64,000 bases of DNA from an uncultured bacterium (GCA_903826575.1 CAIKEU010000047.1:114275-178274); one strand, 5' to 3'. Counted from the first letter of the stretch, positions 1-9,712 are shown. Notes: generated by a model from the sequence alone, not told the origin. Numbers and translations: made by a program.

Positions 1-359
1 TCAGCACACGCCGCGACCACGCCGAGCCCGGCAAGTAGAGGTAGCCATCCCCAGCCACTCAACGGCACATTGGGGCGCACGAGAATCGACATCGCAACAC
101 CAGCGCCAGGCGGTGAAACCCACTGCCTATCGAGCCGTCCCCGGCCGCTGACCTGCTCATGGGCGACGACGGTGAATCCTGCCGGCGCACCCTGCGTAGC
201 TTGATCGGCCACATCAGCGTTAGTCGACCCCGTTGACTCCACCACCACCACCGGCCCGCGATGAATTCCGTCGACCCGATCTAGGTGGTGCAGGAACCGC
301 TCATCACTCCAGTGACGTACGTCATGCTCGGGGGAACTAGCGGCGGGTTCGGACGTCAC
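1..359 (-). CDS. birA: Biotin--[acetyl-CoA-carboxylase] ligase, N-terminal part (runs off the window)
   Basis: About 119 codons on the minus strand, starting at a GTG at 359 and open to the left edge. The translation carries ESTGSTN (typical of the ligase catalytic core) and the biotinyl-5'-AMP loop in the form GRGRLDRQW, followed by SPPGAG and SILVRP. An in-frame TAG lies upstream at about 386-388 and no ATG falls between it and the GTG, so the GTG is the best start. The protein would attach biotin to the AccA3-type alpha subunit encoded at 3153-4916. It has no N-terminal DNA-binding domain, as expected for a class I (non-repressor) ligase. It diverges from accD5 across roughly 90 bp, an arrangement I recall from other actinobacteria. 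The C-terminal half is outside the window. Confidence 0.9.
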   Translation of the reverse strand, partial: MTSEPAASSPEHDVRHWSDERFLHHLDRVDGIHRGPVVVVESTGSTNADVADQATQGAPAGFTVVAHEQVSGRGRLDRQWVSPPGAGVAMSILVRPNVPLSGWGWLPLLAGLGVVAACA

Positions 360-448
360 GTGGCTAAGGTAGGACGCCTGAGGGTCATTCGCCTAGCCGT
401 TGGCGGCCAGCAGTACCCCTGCCCTCGGTTCTGAGCGGAGGACGTTTC

Positions 449-2044
449 ATGAGTGCAGTCGCAGACAATGGGTCAGGTATCGACCCACGCACGACCGCCG
501 GCAAGATTGACTCCTTCCTCGAGCGCCGAGACGCATCCGAGCATGCGGCAAGTGCTGCAGCCATTGAAAAGCAGCACGCCCGCGGAAAGGGCACCGCTCG
601 CGAACGCATCGCGATGCTGTTAGACGAAGGGTCATTCGTTGAACTCGACGCACTTGCACGTCATCGCTCAAATGCCTTCGACTTGCCCGATCACCGTCCC
701 TACGGAGATGGCGTTGTAACTGGGTACGGAACCATTGATGGCCGCCCCGTCTGCGTCTTTTCGCAGGATTTCACGATCTTCGGTGGGAGCCTCGGCGAGG
801 TCTATGGCGAGAAGATTGTGAAGGTCATGGATTTGGCCATGAAAACGGGCTGCCCTGTTATTGGCATCAACGACTCTGGCGGTGCACGCATCCAAGAGGG
901 GGTTTCATCCCTGGGACTTTACGGCGAGATCTTCCGCCGGAATGTTCAAGCCTCCGGCGTGATTCCACAGATTTCCCTGATCATGGGACCTTGCGCCGGT
1001 GGTGCGGTCTACTCACCGGCCATCACAGATTTCATCGTCATGGTCGATAAGACCTCACACATGTTTATCACTGGCCCGGACGTCATTAAGACAGTGACGG
1101 GTGAAGACGTTGGATTCGATGAGCTCGGTGGTGCGCGCACTCACAACAGTAAGAGTGGCGTTGCTCATGCGATGGGTGCCGACGAGCAAGAAGCCGTTGA
1201 CTTCGTGAAGGCATTGTTGGCATTTCTTCCCAGCAACAATGTGGACGAGGTGCCGTTCTACGATGTCGAAGTCGATCTGACCGAAAATGAATCCGACCTA
1301 GCACTCGACACCCTGATTCCAGATTCCCCGAACCAGCCGTACGACATGCATAAGGTGATCGAGTCCGTCATTGACGACGAGGATTTCCTAGAGATTCAGC
1401 CGCTCTGGGCACCGAACATGATCATCGGTTTCGGTCGAGTCGAAGGTCGACCCGTCGGCGTTGTCGCTAACCAACCAATGCAGTTTGCCGGCACCCTTGA
1501 CATCGAAGCATCAGAAAAGGCCGCACGTTTCGTGCGCACCTGCGATGCATTTAACATTCCTGTTCTCACTTTCGTGGACGTCCCTGGCTTTCTTCCCGGC
1601 ACAGATCAGGAATGGAACGGCATCATTCGACGTGGCGCAAAGTTGATTTACGCCTACGCCGAAGCAACCGTGCCACTAGTTACGGTGATCACCCGCAAGG
1701 CTTATGGCGGTGCTTACGACGTTATGGGCTCTAAGCACCTTGGTGCTGACATTAACCTCGCTTGGCCCACGTCACAGATCGCCGTAATGGGCGCCCAGGG
1801 TGCGGTGAACATTCTCTACCGCCGCGACTTGGCCGCAGCCGAAGATCCGGAGTCACGTCGTGCTGAGTTGATTGAAAACTACGAACACACCTTGGCTAAC
1901 CCGTACATCGCGGCGGAGCGGGGCTACATCGACGCAGTTATTCGGCCGAGTGAAACCCGAGCTCAGATCACCCGCGCACTACGTGCCCTACGAACAAAGC
2001 GAGCGAGTTTGCCTCCCAAGAAGCATGGGAACATTCCACTATGA
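449..2044 (+). CDS. accD5: Propionyl-CoA (acyl-CoA) carboxylase beta subunit
   Basis: 531 aa carboxyltransferase subunit that moves CO2 from carboxybiotin to an acyl-CoA. Visible motifs are [11 protein letters not shown] (44-54), [11 protein letters not shown] (141-151), the [11 protein letters not shown] oxyanion segment (from 180) and [11 protein letters not shown] (420-430). The Asp at 424 in GGAYD matches the residue known from Streptomyces PccB and Mycobacterium AccD5 to favour propionyl-CoA; acetyl-CoA enzymes carry Ile there. Length is normal for the family. The ATG has a good Shine-Dalgarno (GGAGGA, about 437-442). The stop overlaps the accE start as ATGA, so the two are translationally coupled. 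With the mutase genes at 14.5 and 35 kb it forms the propionyl-CoA to succinyl-CoA route. Confidence 0.95.
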   Translation: MSAVADNGSGIDPRTTAGKIDSFLERRDASEHAASAAAIEKQHARGKGTARERIAMLLDEGSFVELDALARHRSNAFDLPDHRPYGDGVVTGYGTIDGRPVCVFSQDFTIFGGSLGEVYGEKIVKVMDLAMKTGCPVIGINDSGGARIQEGVSSLGLYGEIFRRNVQASGVIPQISLIMGPCAGGAVYSPAITDFIVMVDKTSHMFITGPDVIKTVTGEDVGFDELGGARTHNSKSGVAHAMGADEQEAVDFVKALLAFLPSNNVDEVPFYDVEVDLTENESDLALDTLIPDSPNQPYDMHKVIESVIDDEDFLEIQPLWAPNMIIGFGRVEGRPVGVVANQPMQFAGTLDIEASEKAARFVRTCDAFNIPVLTFVDVPGFLPGTDQEWNGIIRRGAKLIYAYAEATVPLVTVITRKAYGGAYDVMGSKHLGADINLAWPTSQIAVMGAQGAVNILYRRDLAAAEDPESRRAELIENYEHTLANPYIAAERGYIDAVIRPSETRAQITRALRALRTKRASLPPKKHGNIPL

Positions 2045-2262
2045 GCCACGATGCAGTCAATGTGCCGCATCTGCGCATCGTTCGCGGTACGCCAACCGCC
2101 GAAGAACTTGCCGCTCTTGTTGCGGTTCTGGCGTCCGCAACCGCGTCGGTTTCGACGGCAAGCAAGACCCCCCGTGAGCGATCCCGCTGGGCTTCCCCAG
2201 ACTCGACGTTACGTAAGGCACTACCAGCCGGGGGCTGGTCTCACTCACTCCCACTTCGATGA
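2041..2262 (+). CDS. accE: Acyl-CoA carboxylase epsilon subunit
   Basis: 73 aa small subunit, overlapping the accD5 stop by 4 bp. Family hallmarks are [16 protein letters not shown] near the N-terminus, a variable Ala/Ser/Thr-rich middle, then SRWASP and a C-terminal LPAGGWSHS. Epsilon subunits are specific to actinobacterial acyl-CoA carboxylases and stabilise the alpha-beta complex. Position directly after accD5 and before maf is the usual context. Small and weakly conserved in sequence, but the C-terminal Trp-rich signature and the coupling make the call firm. Confidence 0.88.
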   Translation: MSHDAVNVPHLRIVRGTPTAEELAALVAVLASATASVSTASKTPRERSRWASPDSTLRKALPAGGWSHSLPLR

Positions 2263-2271
2263 AGGTAACCG

Positions 2272-2967
2272 GTGACAACGTTCAACAACACTGAAAGTTT
2301 GGAGCGACAGTTTCGCGTTGTCCTCGCATCTGCATCCCCGGCCCGGCTGAAACTACTTACGTCGGCCGGAATTTCGGCGGACGTGAAAGTTAGCAATGTG
2401 GACGAGGAAGGTCTGCAAATCATCCTCGCTACGGAAGGTCGCACCGACCCCGGGGATATCGCCCAGTCCCTTGCCATAGCCAAAGCTGCCGTGATCGCGG
2501 ACGAAATGCGTTCTGAATACAGCAGCGAGCACACCACGATCATCATTGGTTGCGACTCCGTTCTAGACCTCGACGGAACAGCACTCGGCAAGCCACTCGA
2601 TCACGCGGACGCAGTTGAGCGCTGGAGGCGAATGCGTGGCCGCGCCGGTCAACTGATTACCGGTCACGCCGTTATCGTCTTGGGCCAGGCGCCGCAGGAC
2701 GATCAGGCCGCTAACGCCATCGCGGCAACGAACGTGCAATTCGCAGCGATCGACGATGAAACCATCCACGCCTACGTGCAGACCGGTGAACCGCTTAACG
2801 TCGCTGGTGCCTTCACTCTCGACGGGATCGGCGGAGCATTCGTCGAGTTCATCGACGGCGATTGGTCGAACGTCGTCGGGCTCTCCCTTCCGATGCTTCG
2901 TCACCTTGTGAGCGAACTCGGGATCGGATGGACCGAACTGTGGTCGAACGCGACTGTTCGGGCTTAG
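2272..2967 (+). CDS. maf: Maf-like nucleoside triphosphate pyrophosphatase
   Basis: 231 aa starting at a GTG 9 bp after accE. The N-terminus shows the Maf signature LASASPARLKLL, followed later by the acidic GCDSVL catalytic segment, a GKP loop, and WRRMRGRAGQLITGHAV. These residues place it in the Maf/HAM1 fold, which hydrolyses non-canonical or modified nucleoside triphosphates to monophosphates; some members affect septation when overexpressed. Length is slightly above the usual ~200 aa owing to an insertion around residues 60-80 (PGDIAQ...SEYSSEHTT). Likely co-transcribed with accD5-accE; the gap before accA3 (185 bp) is long enough for a separate promoter. Confidence 0.9.
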   Translation: MTTFNNTESLERQFRVVLASASPARLKLLTSAGISADVKVSNVDEEGLQIILATEGRTDPGDIAQSLAIAKAAVIADEMRSEYSSEHTTIIIGCDSVLDLDGTALGKPLDHADAVERWRRMRGRAGQLITGHAVIVLGQAPQDDQAANAIAATNVQFAAIDDETIHAYVQTGEPLNVAGAFTLDGIGGAFVEFIDGDWSNVVGLSLPMLRHLVSELGIGWTELWSNATVRA

Positions 2968-3152
2968 CAATCGTCCGTTTGTATGGGAAATGTGAGTATT
3001 ACCACCAGTAAGAATCACAACTACCGCAGACGACAGCAACGGGCTCTGGCACCCTTCTACGAGTGACATGGTTGTGACACTCGTAACCTACGTAGTGAAC
3101 GAACGATTGACCGTGACGGATACGTCAACTTCAAGACGAGGAGTCGCCGAAC

Positions 3153-4916
3153 ATGGCCATCTCGAAGGTGCTCATCGCCAACCGCGGCGAGATTGCGATC
3201 AGGGTTGCCCGCGCCTGCCGTGACGAAGGTCTGACAAGCGTTGCGGTGTACGCCGATCCTGACCGCGACGCACTGCACGTGAAGGCCGCTGACGAGGCGT
3301 ATGCGCTCAATGGCGCAACAGCAGCCGAGACGTACCTCGTGATCGACAAACTCATCGGGGTGGCCCGCACCAGCGGAGCAGATGCTGTTCACCCCGGCTA
3401 CGGATTTTTGTCGGAGAACGCAGACTTCGCTCAGGCCGTCATCGACGCAGGGCTTACCTGGATTGGCCCGCCGCCCGATGCCATTCGCTCACTGGGCGAC
3501 AAAGTTAGTGCCCGTCACATTGCTCAGCGCGCTGGAGCACCACAGGTTGAAGGCACCCCGGATCCAGTAACAACCGCGGATGAGATCGTCGCTTTTGCCA
3601 CGGCTCACGGATTACCAATCGCGATCAAGGCTGCCTTCGGTGGCGGTGGGCGTGGACTCAAGGTTGCTCGCACTCTGGAGGAAATACCTGAGCTCTACGA
3701 TTCGGCGGTTCGCGAGGCCATTGCGGCCTTCGGTCGAGGTGAATGCTTCGTGGAGCGGTATCTCGATCACCCCCGGCATGTTGAGACTCAGGTCCTGGCT
3801 GATCAGCACGGCAATGTCGTTGTCGTATCTACACGTGACTGTTCGCTTCAGCGTCGCCACCAAAAGCTGGTCGAAGAGGCGCCTGCTCCCTACCTGACGC
3901 AGGCTCAGATTGATGAGCTATACCGAGCATCCAAGGCGATCATCCGCGAAGCCGGGTACTACGGGGCTGGCACGTGTGAGTTCCTCGTCGGTGTAGACGG
4001 AACCATTTCCTTCCTCGAAGTCAACACGCGGCTTCAAGTAGAACACCCCGTTTCGGAGGAAGTCACCGGCATTGACTTAGTGCGTGAACAGTTCCGCATC
4101 GCAAACGGCGAGGAACTCGGCTTTGATGATCCCGAGATCCGAGGTCACTCGATCGAGTTCCGAATCAACGGCGAAGATCCGGGCCGCTCGTTCCTACCAG
4201 CCCCCGGGGTTTTGTCCGTTTGGAATCCACCGTCAGGGCCCGGAGTTCGTCTAGACGCAGGCTTCACAACCGGTGACGTTATCGGTGGCAACTTCGATTC
4301 GCTGTTGGCCAAGCTGATCGTCACTGGAAGTACGCGGATGCAAGCGCTCGAACGTGCACGCCGCGCCCTCGACGAATTCGACATCGAAGGTATTGCCACT
4401 GCACTTACTTTCCATCGAGCCGTTGTTCGCGAACCTGATTTCGCAACCGATGACGACACTCCGTTCAAGGTCCACACCCGCTGGATCGAAACCGAGTTCG
4501 TCAATGAGATCCCGCCCTATTCAGGCACAGCCGCCGATGTCGACGAACCTGCTGCACGTCAAAGCCTGACCGTCGAGGTTGGCGGTAAGCGCATTGAGGT
4601 AGTTCTGCCTAGCGGTCTATCGGTTAGTTCCTCCGGCGGCACCGGTTCTGGAGCCAAAGCCCCTGCACGCAAGGCAAAGAAGTCCGCACATGCAGCATCT
4701 GGGGACGCAGTGGCTGCGCCCATGCAGGGGACCATCGTCAAAGTTGCTGTAGCCGAAGGCCAAACGGTGGCTGCCGGGGATCTGGTCGTCGTCCTCGAAG
4801 CGATGAAGATGGAACAACCCCTCAATGCGCATAAGGCCGGGACGATTACTGGCCTTACCGCCGAGGTCGGCGCCACAGTCCCAAGCGGCACGGTCTTGCT
4901 AGAAATCAAGGACTAG
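3153..4916 (+). CDS. accA3: Acyl-CoA carboxylase alpha subunit (biotin carboxylase + BCCP)
   Basis: 587 aa. It begins with the biotin carboxylase N-domain ([19 protein letters not shown]), continues with the ATP-grasp glycine loop [11 protein letters not shown] and the active-site segment [18 protein letters not shown], and after an Ala/Lys-rich linker (about 490-510) ends in a biotinyl domain with EAMKMEQP. The biotinylated residue would be Lys552, 35 residues from the C-terminus, as usual. It supplies carboxybiotin to AccD5 and probably to other beta subunits elsewhere in the genome, as AccA3/AccA2 do in other actinobacteria. The ATG is preceded by GAGGAG (3138-3143) at good spacing. A 185-bp leader separates it from maf. 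Confidence 0.95.
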   Translation: MAISKVLIANRGEIAIRVARACRDEGLTSVAVYADPDRDALHVKAADEAYALNGATAAETYLVIDKLIGVARTSGADAVHPGYGFLSENADFAQAVIDAGLTWIGPPPDAIRSLGDKVSARHIAQRAGAPQVEGTPDPVTTADEIVAFATAHGLPIAIKAAFGGGGRGLKVARTLEEIPELYDSAVREAIAAFGRGECFVERYLDHPRHVETQVLADQHGNVVVVSTRDCSLQRRHQKLVEEAPAPYLTQAQIDELYRASKAIIREAGYYGAGTCEFLVGVDGTISFLEVNTRLQVEHPVSEEVTGIDLVREQFRIANGEELGFDDPEIRGHSIEFRINGEDPGRSFLPAPGVLSVWNPPSGPGVRLDAGFTTGDVIGGNFDSLLAKLIVTGSTRMQALERARRALDEFDIEGIATALTFHRAVVREPDFATDDDTPFKVHTRWIETEFVNEIPPYSGTAADVDEPAARQSLTVEVGGKRIEVVLPSGLSVSSSGGTGSGAKAPARKAKKSAHAASGDAVAAPMQGTIVKVAVAEGQTVAAGDLVVVLEAMKMEQPLNAHKAGTITGLTAEVGATVPSGTVLLEIKD

Positions 4917-5021
4917 CCACTCGATAGCGCATCGGCCCACGCTTTCGAGTGGGTGCCGACGCACGCCGGCATCAGCATGCCCCTACATGCTTCAGGGCCG
5001 TTCGTGGGTCAGTATGGGGGT

Positions 5022-6395
5022 ATGAGTTCTGCATCGATTTACGCTTCTGCCGGAAGATCTCGTACGGGCTGGGTACGCACGGCCCTCGCTGGCGTCATGT
5101 TGACCGTCTGCGCTGTCTTAGGCGTCATCGTGGCCCCGGGTGCCATGGCTGAGACGACAGTTTCGGATGCGGCCGCAGCCCTACGTCAAGGCGAGTCTGT
5201 GTTCGTCGCACCGGACGCGAATCCCACCATCACCTCGGCGCAGGCGGATGCGTTACGTGCCCGAATCTCGAAGATCGATCACCCATATTTCATCGCCATC
5301 TTGCCTTCCACAGCGATGGTTAGCGGCGATCCAACCTCAACCTTGCGGCAACTTCGTCAGGAAGTTGGACTTACCGGAACCTACGCGGTTGTGGTCGGCC
5401 CCTCATTTCGTGCCGGCGACACCTCTGTCGCTGTCAGTGACCTAGCCACTGAAGCCTTCCGCAAGCATGCGAACGACGGTGTCTTCGCTGTTCTAGATTC
5501 ATTTGTCGCAAGCTCGGGAAAGCGCATTACGGGTCAGACAGGTGACACAACGAGTATCTGGCCGGGACTCCTGCTTTTCGGTGGCCTTGGCGCCGCGACG
5601 ATCGGTGGACTGTTCTTCGTGCGCAGCCGCAAGCGCAAGGAGGCCCATGCCCAATTGCAAGCAATCCGAACCGTCGTTGACGAGGACGTCACGCAATTCG
5701 GTGAAGAGGTTATGGCTCTCGACGTCAACGATCCTCGTTTGACTGATGAGGGGCGCACGCACGCGAAGAATGCTCTCGACCTGTACGACCAGGCGAAGAA
5801 CAGTGCCGAGGCTATGACCGCTCCGGAGCAGGCCGCGCGCGTTACAACGATCTTGGAAGACGGGCGTTATTCACTCGCATGTGTGAGTGCGCAACTCACC
5901 GGTCAGAAGATGCCCGAGCGACGTGCACCATGCTTCGTGGATCCGCGTCATGGCCCAAGTGTTGAAGACATCATGTGGGCTCCCGATGGCGGCACTGCTC
6001 GCGCAATTCCGGTCTGCTCGCGATGTTCCATCCAGTTGCAGGCCGGACTCATGCCGCAGGCTCGTGAGGTGAACGTAGGTGGGCAGATGGTGCCGTACTG
6101 GCGCGGAGGCGCAATCTACGGACCCTACGTCGGCGGCTACTACGCCTACAGCGGCGCAGACATTATGTCGACCATCTTCATGGGCACGATGATGGGCAAC
6201 ATGTTTGGCGGCGGTTATTACGGGCCGATGGCCGGTGGCTGGAGTTCCGGCAGTTGGAGCTCTGGCAGTGGCGGCGGTTTCGGCACTGGCGGCGGCTTTG
6301 GTGGCGGTGGCGACTTCGGTGGCGGTGGCGGAATGGACTTTGGTGGTGGCGGCGGTTTCGGCGGCGGCGACTTCGGCGGTGGTGGCGACTTTTAA
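5022..6395 (+). CDS. Exported membrane protein with TPM-like domain and Gly-rich C-terminus
   Basis: 457 aa from the ATG at 5022; the frame is open upstream to an ATG at 4953, but the later start gives a clean signal peptide (a hydrophobic stretch ending APGAMA at about residues 18-42). The mature N-terminal domain (about 45-170) resembles TPM-type extracytoplasmic domains. One transmembrane helix follows (LLLFGGLGAATIGGLFFV) with a basic stop-transfer RSRKRKE, then a helical cytoplasmic region. Next is a Cys-containing segment (ACFVDPRHGPS ... PVCSRCS), which could bind metal, and a tail of Gly-Gly-Phe/Asp repeats. Similar proteins are known in other actinobacteria without assigned function. 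It stands alone, convergent with lpdA 20 bp away. Confidence 0.7.
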   Translation: MSSASIYASAGRSRTGWVRTALAGVMLTVCAVLGVIVAPGAMAETTVSDAAAALRQGESVFVAPDANPTITSAQADALRARISKIDHPYFIAILPSTAMVSGDPTSTLRQLRQEVGLTGTYAVVVGPSFRAGDTSVAVSDLATEAFRKHANDGVFAVLDSFVASSGKRITGQTGDTTSIWPGLLLFGGLGAATIGGLFFVRSRKRKEAHAQLQAIRTVVDEDVTQFGEEVMALDVNDPRLTDEGRTHAKNALDLYDQAKNSAEAMTAPEQAARVTTILEDGRYSLACVSAQLTGQKMPERRAPCFVDPRHGPSVEDIMWAPDGGTARAIPVCSRCSIQLQAGLMPQAREVNVGGQMVPYWRGGAIYGPYVGGYYAYSGADIMSTIFMGTMMGNMFGGGYYGPMAGGWSSGSWSSGSGGGFGTGGGFGGGGDFGGGGGMDFGGGGGFGGGDFGGGGDF

Positions 6396-6415
6396 GTCAG
6401 CCACCACCGGACTGG

Positions 6416-7810
6416 CTACAACCGCTGCTGATGTAGTTGACGTGCGGCCTCTGCGACCGATCCCGTCAGCGACGGATACACCGCGAACGTTGCGGCGATG
6501 TGATCTACGGACAATCGCTGCTCGACTGCCATAGAAATGGGGAAGATCAGTTCACTGGCCCGAGGAGCCACCACCACACCACCGACGACCATCCCGGAGC
6601 CAGCACGGCAGTAGAGTTTCACAAAGCCATCGTGAATGCCCTGCATTTTGGCACGTGCGTTTGTGGACAGCGGCATCTTGACGGTATGGACGTCTAGGCC
6701 CTGCTCGTCGATCTGCTGTTGCGTAACTCCAACGGTGGCAATTTCCGGATCCGTGAACACGTTACTAGCTACCGAATCTAGGTGTAACGGCGTAACCGCT
6801 TCACCTAGGTGGTGCATCATCGCGATTCGGCCCTGCGCTGCAGCAACCGACGCCAACATCAGAACACCCGTCACATCGCCTGCTGCGTAAACCCCGCGAG
6901 CCGAGGTTCGCGAAACTCGGTCGGCAATGATGTACCCCATGTCGTTGAGGGCAACACCAGCCTCAAGCAACCCCATGTTCGCAGTATTTGGAACAGATCC
7001 CACTGCCATCAGGCAGTGACTTCCTTCGACAGTTCGACCGTCGGCAAGAGTGACGACAACACCATCACCGTGACGCGCGACGGATTGCGCGCGAGACTGA
7101 TTGAGAAGATTCATACCTCGACGTCGGAACACGTCTTCGAGTACCTGAGATGCATCGGCATCCTCACCTGGCAGAACACGATCCCGTGAGGACACCAAGG
7201 TGACCTTAGAACCCAGAGACGTGTACGCCGACGCGAACTCCGCGCCCGTGACACCCGATCCAACAACGATCATGTGCTCGGGCGCAGACTCAATGTTGTA
7301 CAGCTGGTCCCACGTCAAAATGCGCTCGCCATCGGGCTCTGCATCAGCCACAACGCGGGGCCGTGCACCGGTCGCTACGAGTACGACATCGGACTCAATT
7401 GCTTCCGAACCACCTCGACCAAGATCGGCGACGACGACTGACGGTCCGGCGAGCCGGCCACGACCATGAACAATCCGAACGCCTAGGTCTTCGAGTTGCG
7501 AAGCAATATCGGTTGACTGTGCGGAAGCGAGTTCACGTACCCTGCTATTGACGACGCCAAGATCAACCGAGACAACACCTGGCTTCGGTTCGTCGTCATT
7601 AACCCGCAACCCGAGCGCACCGCTCGAAGCTGAGATCGTCATCAATTCAGCCGTGGCGATCAGTGTCTTACTCGGAACGCAGTCGGTGAGCACCGCCGAT
7701 CCACCTAAACCAAGCTCCTCAACGATCGTGACGTGGGCACCTGCCCGCGCCGCCGTGAACGCCGCTTCGTACCCACCTGGACCGCCACCAATAATCACCA
7801 CACGCGTCAT
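6416..7810 (-). CDS. lpdA: LpdA-type NAD(P)H-quinone dehydrogenase (flavoprotein disulfide reductase family)
   Basis: 464 aa from the ATG at 7810 (MTRVVIIGGGPGGYEAA); the frame extends further upstream but without homology, and an in-frame ATG at 7819 is an alternative. Two dinucleotide-binding folds are visible: GGGPGGYEAA for FAD and VVGSGVTGAEFASAY for NAD(P), plus the FAD motif YAAGDVTG. The redox-active CxxxxC of true lipoamide dehydrogenases is incomplete: the first Cys is Ala39, leaving only Cys44 in TDCVPSKT, and the C-terminal His-Pro motif reads VYPS. This matches Mycobacterium tuberculosis LpdA (Rv3303c), a quinone reductase rather than an E3 subunit. It diverges from the gene at 7852 across 41 bp. 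Confidence 0.88.
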   Translation of the reverse strand: MTRVVIIGGGPGGYEAAFTAARAGAHVTIVEELGLGGSAVLTDCVPSKTLIATAELMTISASSGALGLRVNDDEPKPGVVSVDLGVVNSRVRELASAQSTDIASQLEDLGVRIVHGRGRLAGPSVVVADLGRGGSEAIESDVVLVATGARPRVVADAEPDGERILTWDQLYNIESAPEHMIVVGSGVTGAEFASAYTSLGSKVTLVSSRDRVLPGEDADASQVLEDVFRRRGMNLLNQSRAQSVARHGDGVVVTLADGRTVEGSHCLMAVGSVPNTANMGLLEAGVALNDMGYIIADRVSRTSARGVYAAGDVTGVLMLASVAAAQGRIAMMHHLGEAVTPLHLDSVASNVFTDPEIATVGVTQQQIDEQGLDVHTVKMPLSTNARAKMQGIHDGFVKLYCRAGSGMVVGGVVVAPRASELIFPISMAVEQRLSVDHIAATFAVYPSLTGSVAEAARQLHQQRL

Positions 7811-7826
7811 AACTACCATTCTTGCG

Positions 7827-7841
7827 TACCGCTTCTCGGTA
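7827..7841. promoter_or_regulatory. Small inverted repeat in the lpdA / gamma-GCT divergent gap
   Basis: TACCG, five bases, CGGTA form a perfect 5-bp inverted repeat in the 41-bp gap between the divergent starts at 7810 and 7852. It could be an operator acting on both genes or simply chance; the arms are short. No -35/-10 pair could be assigned with confidence. Confidence 0.25.
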
Positions 7842-7851
7842 GTCTCGTAGC

Positions 7852-8301
7852 GTGACACTTTATGCGGCGTATGCGAGCAATCTAGATCCACTTCAGATGT
7901 CGCTACGTGCCCCACATTCACCCGTCGCTGGTGCCGGTTGGCTGCAGGGTTGGCGTCTGACGTTCGGCGGTGAAGATCGCGGTTGGGAGGGATCCCTGGC
8001 GACCGTCGTCGAGGATCCGCAAAGCCAAGTCTTCGTCGCGCTCTACGACATCGCACCACACGATGAAGCCGGGTTGGACGGCTGGGAGGGCGCCGAACTC
8101 GATATCTACGTCAAGATTCGTGTCCGTGTTGCGACCTTGGACGGAGATGTCACCGCCTGGCTCTACGTCTTAGACGACTACGAAGGCGGCCTGCCAAGTG
8201 CGCGCTACCTCGGAATCATCGCCGATGCGGCCGAGGCCGCGGGTGCACCGCACGATTATGTTTCCGCACTGCGGTCGCGGCCCTGCCGCAGTAACGGCTG
8301 A
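7852..8301 (+). CDS. Gamma-glutamylcyclotransferase-like (AIG2/GGCT fold) protein
   Basis: 149 aa from a GTG. The N-terminus YAAYASNLD is the GGCT-fold substrate loop (usually YFAYGSN). Later come WEGSLATVV and a C-terminal segment with YVLDDYEGGLPSARYLGII, typical of the family, in which a central acid catalyses cyclisation of gamma-glutamyl amines to 5-oxoproline. Substrate is unknown. I recall the same small gene beside lpdA in Mycobacterium (Rv3304), so the divergent pairing is conserved. An ATG lies further inside, but it would remove the signature loop, so the GTG is preferred. Confidence 0.72.
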   Translation: MTLYAAYASNLDPLQMSLRAPHSPVAGAGWLQGWRLTFGGEDRGWEGSLATVVEDPQSQVFVALYDIAPHDEAGLDGWEGAELDIYVKIRVRVATLDGDVTAWLYVLDDYEGGLPSARYLGIIADAAEAAGAPHDYVSALRSRPCRSNG

Positions 8302-8342
8302 CATGCCATGTGTTCACACAAGCACACCGATAGCGCGCAGTT

Positions 8343-9155
8343 GTGATTACATCGGACCACGGACATAACGCGAAACAGTCCGCGCAGATCGCGGCGACGG
8401 CAATATCCGAGCAGACCGGGATCGCCCAACATGACGTCGCTCTAGTACTTGGTTCGGGCTGGGCAGCCGCCTGCGATCAAATTGGCGAAACAGCATGGGA
8501 AGCCGACACAACGGCACTGCCTTTCTTTGCCCCCTCCACGGTGCCCGGTCACGGTGGCCTCGTTCGCAGCGTTCGTCGAGGCGAGCAGAATGTCCTTCTT
8601 TTCATGGGTCGAACCCACCTGTACGAAGGACACGGCGTTGACGCGGTGGCACATCCAGTACGTACAGCAGCCGCCACAGGTTGCCAGACCATCATCTTTA
8701 CCAACGGTGCAGGTTCGCTCAATCCAGACTGGAGCCCCGGAACCCCCGTACTGATCAGTGATCACATCAACTTCACTGCCACCTCGCCATTGCCCGGGGC
8801 GTCCTTCGTTGACCTGACCGATCTGTATTCAACTCGGCTTCGTCGTGCCTGCAAGGACATTAACCCGGCGCTGCCTGAGGGCGTCTACATCCAATTCCGA
8901 GGGCCGCAGTATGAAACCCCCGCGGAGATTCGGATGGCCCGAAGCATCGGCGCGGATCTCGTTGGCATGTCCACCGCCATCGAAGCGATCGCCGCCCGTG
9001 AAGCGGGTATGGAAATCTTGGGCATTTCCCTCGTCACAAATTTCGCGGCCGGAATGACCGGCGATGCACTCAATCATGACGAAGTTCTCGCCAACGGCGC
9101 CGCTTCCGCGCAGCAACTTGGCAGGCTCCTAGCCAAAGTACTTGATCGGATCTAG
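8343..9155 (+). CDS. punA: Purine-nucleoside phosphorylase
   Basis: 270 aa from a GTG. Motifs of the trimeric PNP family are clear: the phosphate loop VLGSGWAAACDQIG, FMGRTHLYEGH, the TNGAGSLN strand, ISDHINFTATSPL, GPQYETPAEIRMARSIGAD, and GMSTAIEAIAAREAGMEILG with the purine-site Asn in LVTNFAAGM. It cleaves inosine and guanosine (and deoxy forms) to base and ribose-1-phosphate, feeding purine salvage with the adenosine deaminase at 13.3-14.4 kb. It lies 41 bp downstream of the GGCT-like gene, so co-transcription is plausible, and ends at a strong hairpin. Confidence 0.93.
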   Translation: MITSDHGHNAKQSAQIAATAISEQTGIAQHDVALVLGSGWAAACDQIGETAWEADTTALPFFAPSTVPGHGGLVRSVRRGEQNVLLFMGRTHLYEGHGVDAVAHPVRTAAATGCQTIIFTNGAGSLNPDWSPGTPVLISDHINFTATSPLPGASFVDLTDLYSTRLRRACKDINPALPEGVYIQFRGPQYETPAEIRMARSIGADLVGMSTAIEAIAAREAGMEILGISLVTNFAAGMTGDALNHDEVLANGAASAQQLGRLLAKVLDRI

Positions 9156-9158
9156 CTC

Positions 9159-9187
9159 ACCTCATCGACGATAAACGGCGATGAGGT
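9159..9187. terminator. Bidirectional terminator-like hairpin between punA and a GNAT gene
   Basis: A perfect 9-bp inverted repeat, ACCTCATCG ... CGATGAGGT, with an 11-base loop fills the gap between the convergent genes ending at 9155 (+) and 9187 (-). Its position, symmetry and perfect stem suggest a shared terminator. There is no long T-run on either side, which is common in actinobacteria. Confidence 0.65.
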
Positions 9188-9705
9188 TACGCGTCGCCTC
9201 GAATGAACGAGTACGACAGTAAATCGTGCCGCCCATCTGCTCTTTCTTGTGCACCGCGCAGAAGTCCCTCGCGCGTAAAGCCCGCCTTTTCAAGGGATTT
9301 TTGCTCAGCAACGTTGGTGACGTCTGTACTGGCCTCGATGCGGTCGATTGACGTCGTGGCGAGCAAGTACTCGGCAAGCAGCCGTTGGGCAACAGTTCCT
9401 ATTCCGTGACCGCGAGCGTGCTCACCTAAGCCGATACCAATATTCCACGCCTTGGAACCTTCGTTCGGGCCGTACCACACCGCATGCCAGGACAGACTTC
9501 CTGCAATGGCGCGCAGGCCATCGTGGTCAGTTACCTCAATGTGAAATCGCGCCAGCTCGGCGGGAATCGACTTCGGCTGATCGTCCGGCCATGAGTCGTA
9601 CGGCGATGGCTCCTCGATCATGTTGGCGGGGATGAAGGGGACGAGTTCAACCTGCAGCCCAGCGGATGTGTGTCCGGCCGCGAAAACCTCGCGTTCTTGG
9701 TTCAT
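9187..9705 (-). CDS. GNAT family N-acetyltransferase (RimJ/RimL type)
   Basis: 172 aa from the ATG at 9705 (MNQEREVF); an upstream in-frame ATG at 9738 adds eleven residues without homology. The acetyl-CoA pyrophosphate loop is visible as EHARGHGIGTVAQRLL, followed by the beta-alpha segment DRIEASTDVTNVAEQKSLEKAGF typical of RimJ/RimL-like enzymes that acetylate ribosomal protein N-termini or small amines. An internal segment WHAVWYGPNEGSKAWNIGIG forms the central strands. The substrate cannot be told from sequence. It follows the PH-like membrane gene on the same strand by 7 bp, so the three genes 11717 to 9187 may form one transcript. Confidence 0.8.
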   Translation of the reverse strand: MNQEREVFAAGHTSAGLQVELVPFIPANMIEEPSPYDSWPDDQPKSIPAELARFHIEVTDHDGLRAIAGSLSWHAVWYGPNEGSKAWNIGIGLGEHARGHGIGTVAQRLLAEYLLATTSIDRIEASTDVTNVAEQKSLEKAGFTREGLLRGAQERADGRHDLLSYSFIRGDA

Positions 9706-9712
9706 GCGCACA

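Noticed and set aside
5871..6407. Ala/Thr-rich minus-strand frame under the Gly-rich protein
   Set aside because: Produced by the antisense of GGC/GGT repeats; no independent support.
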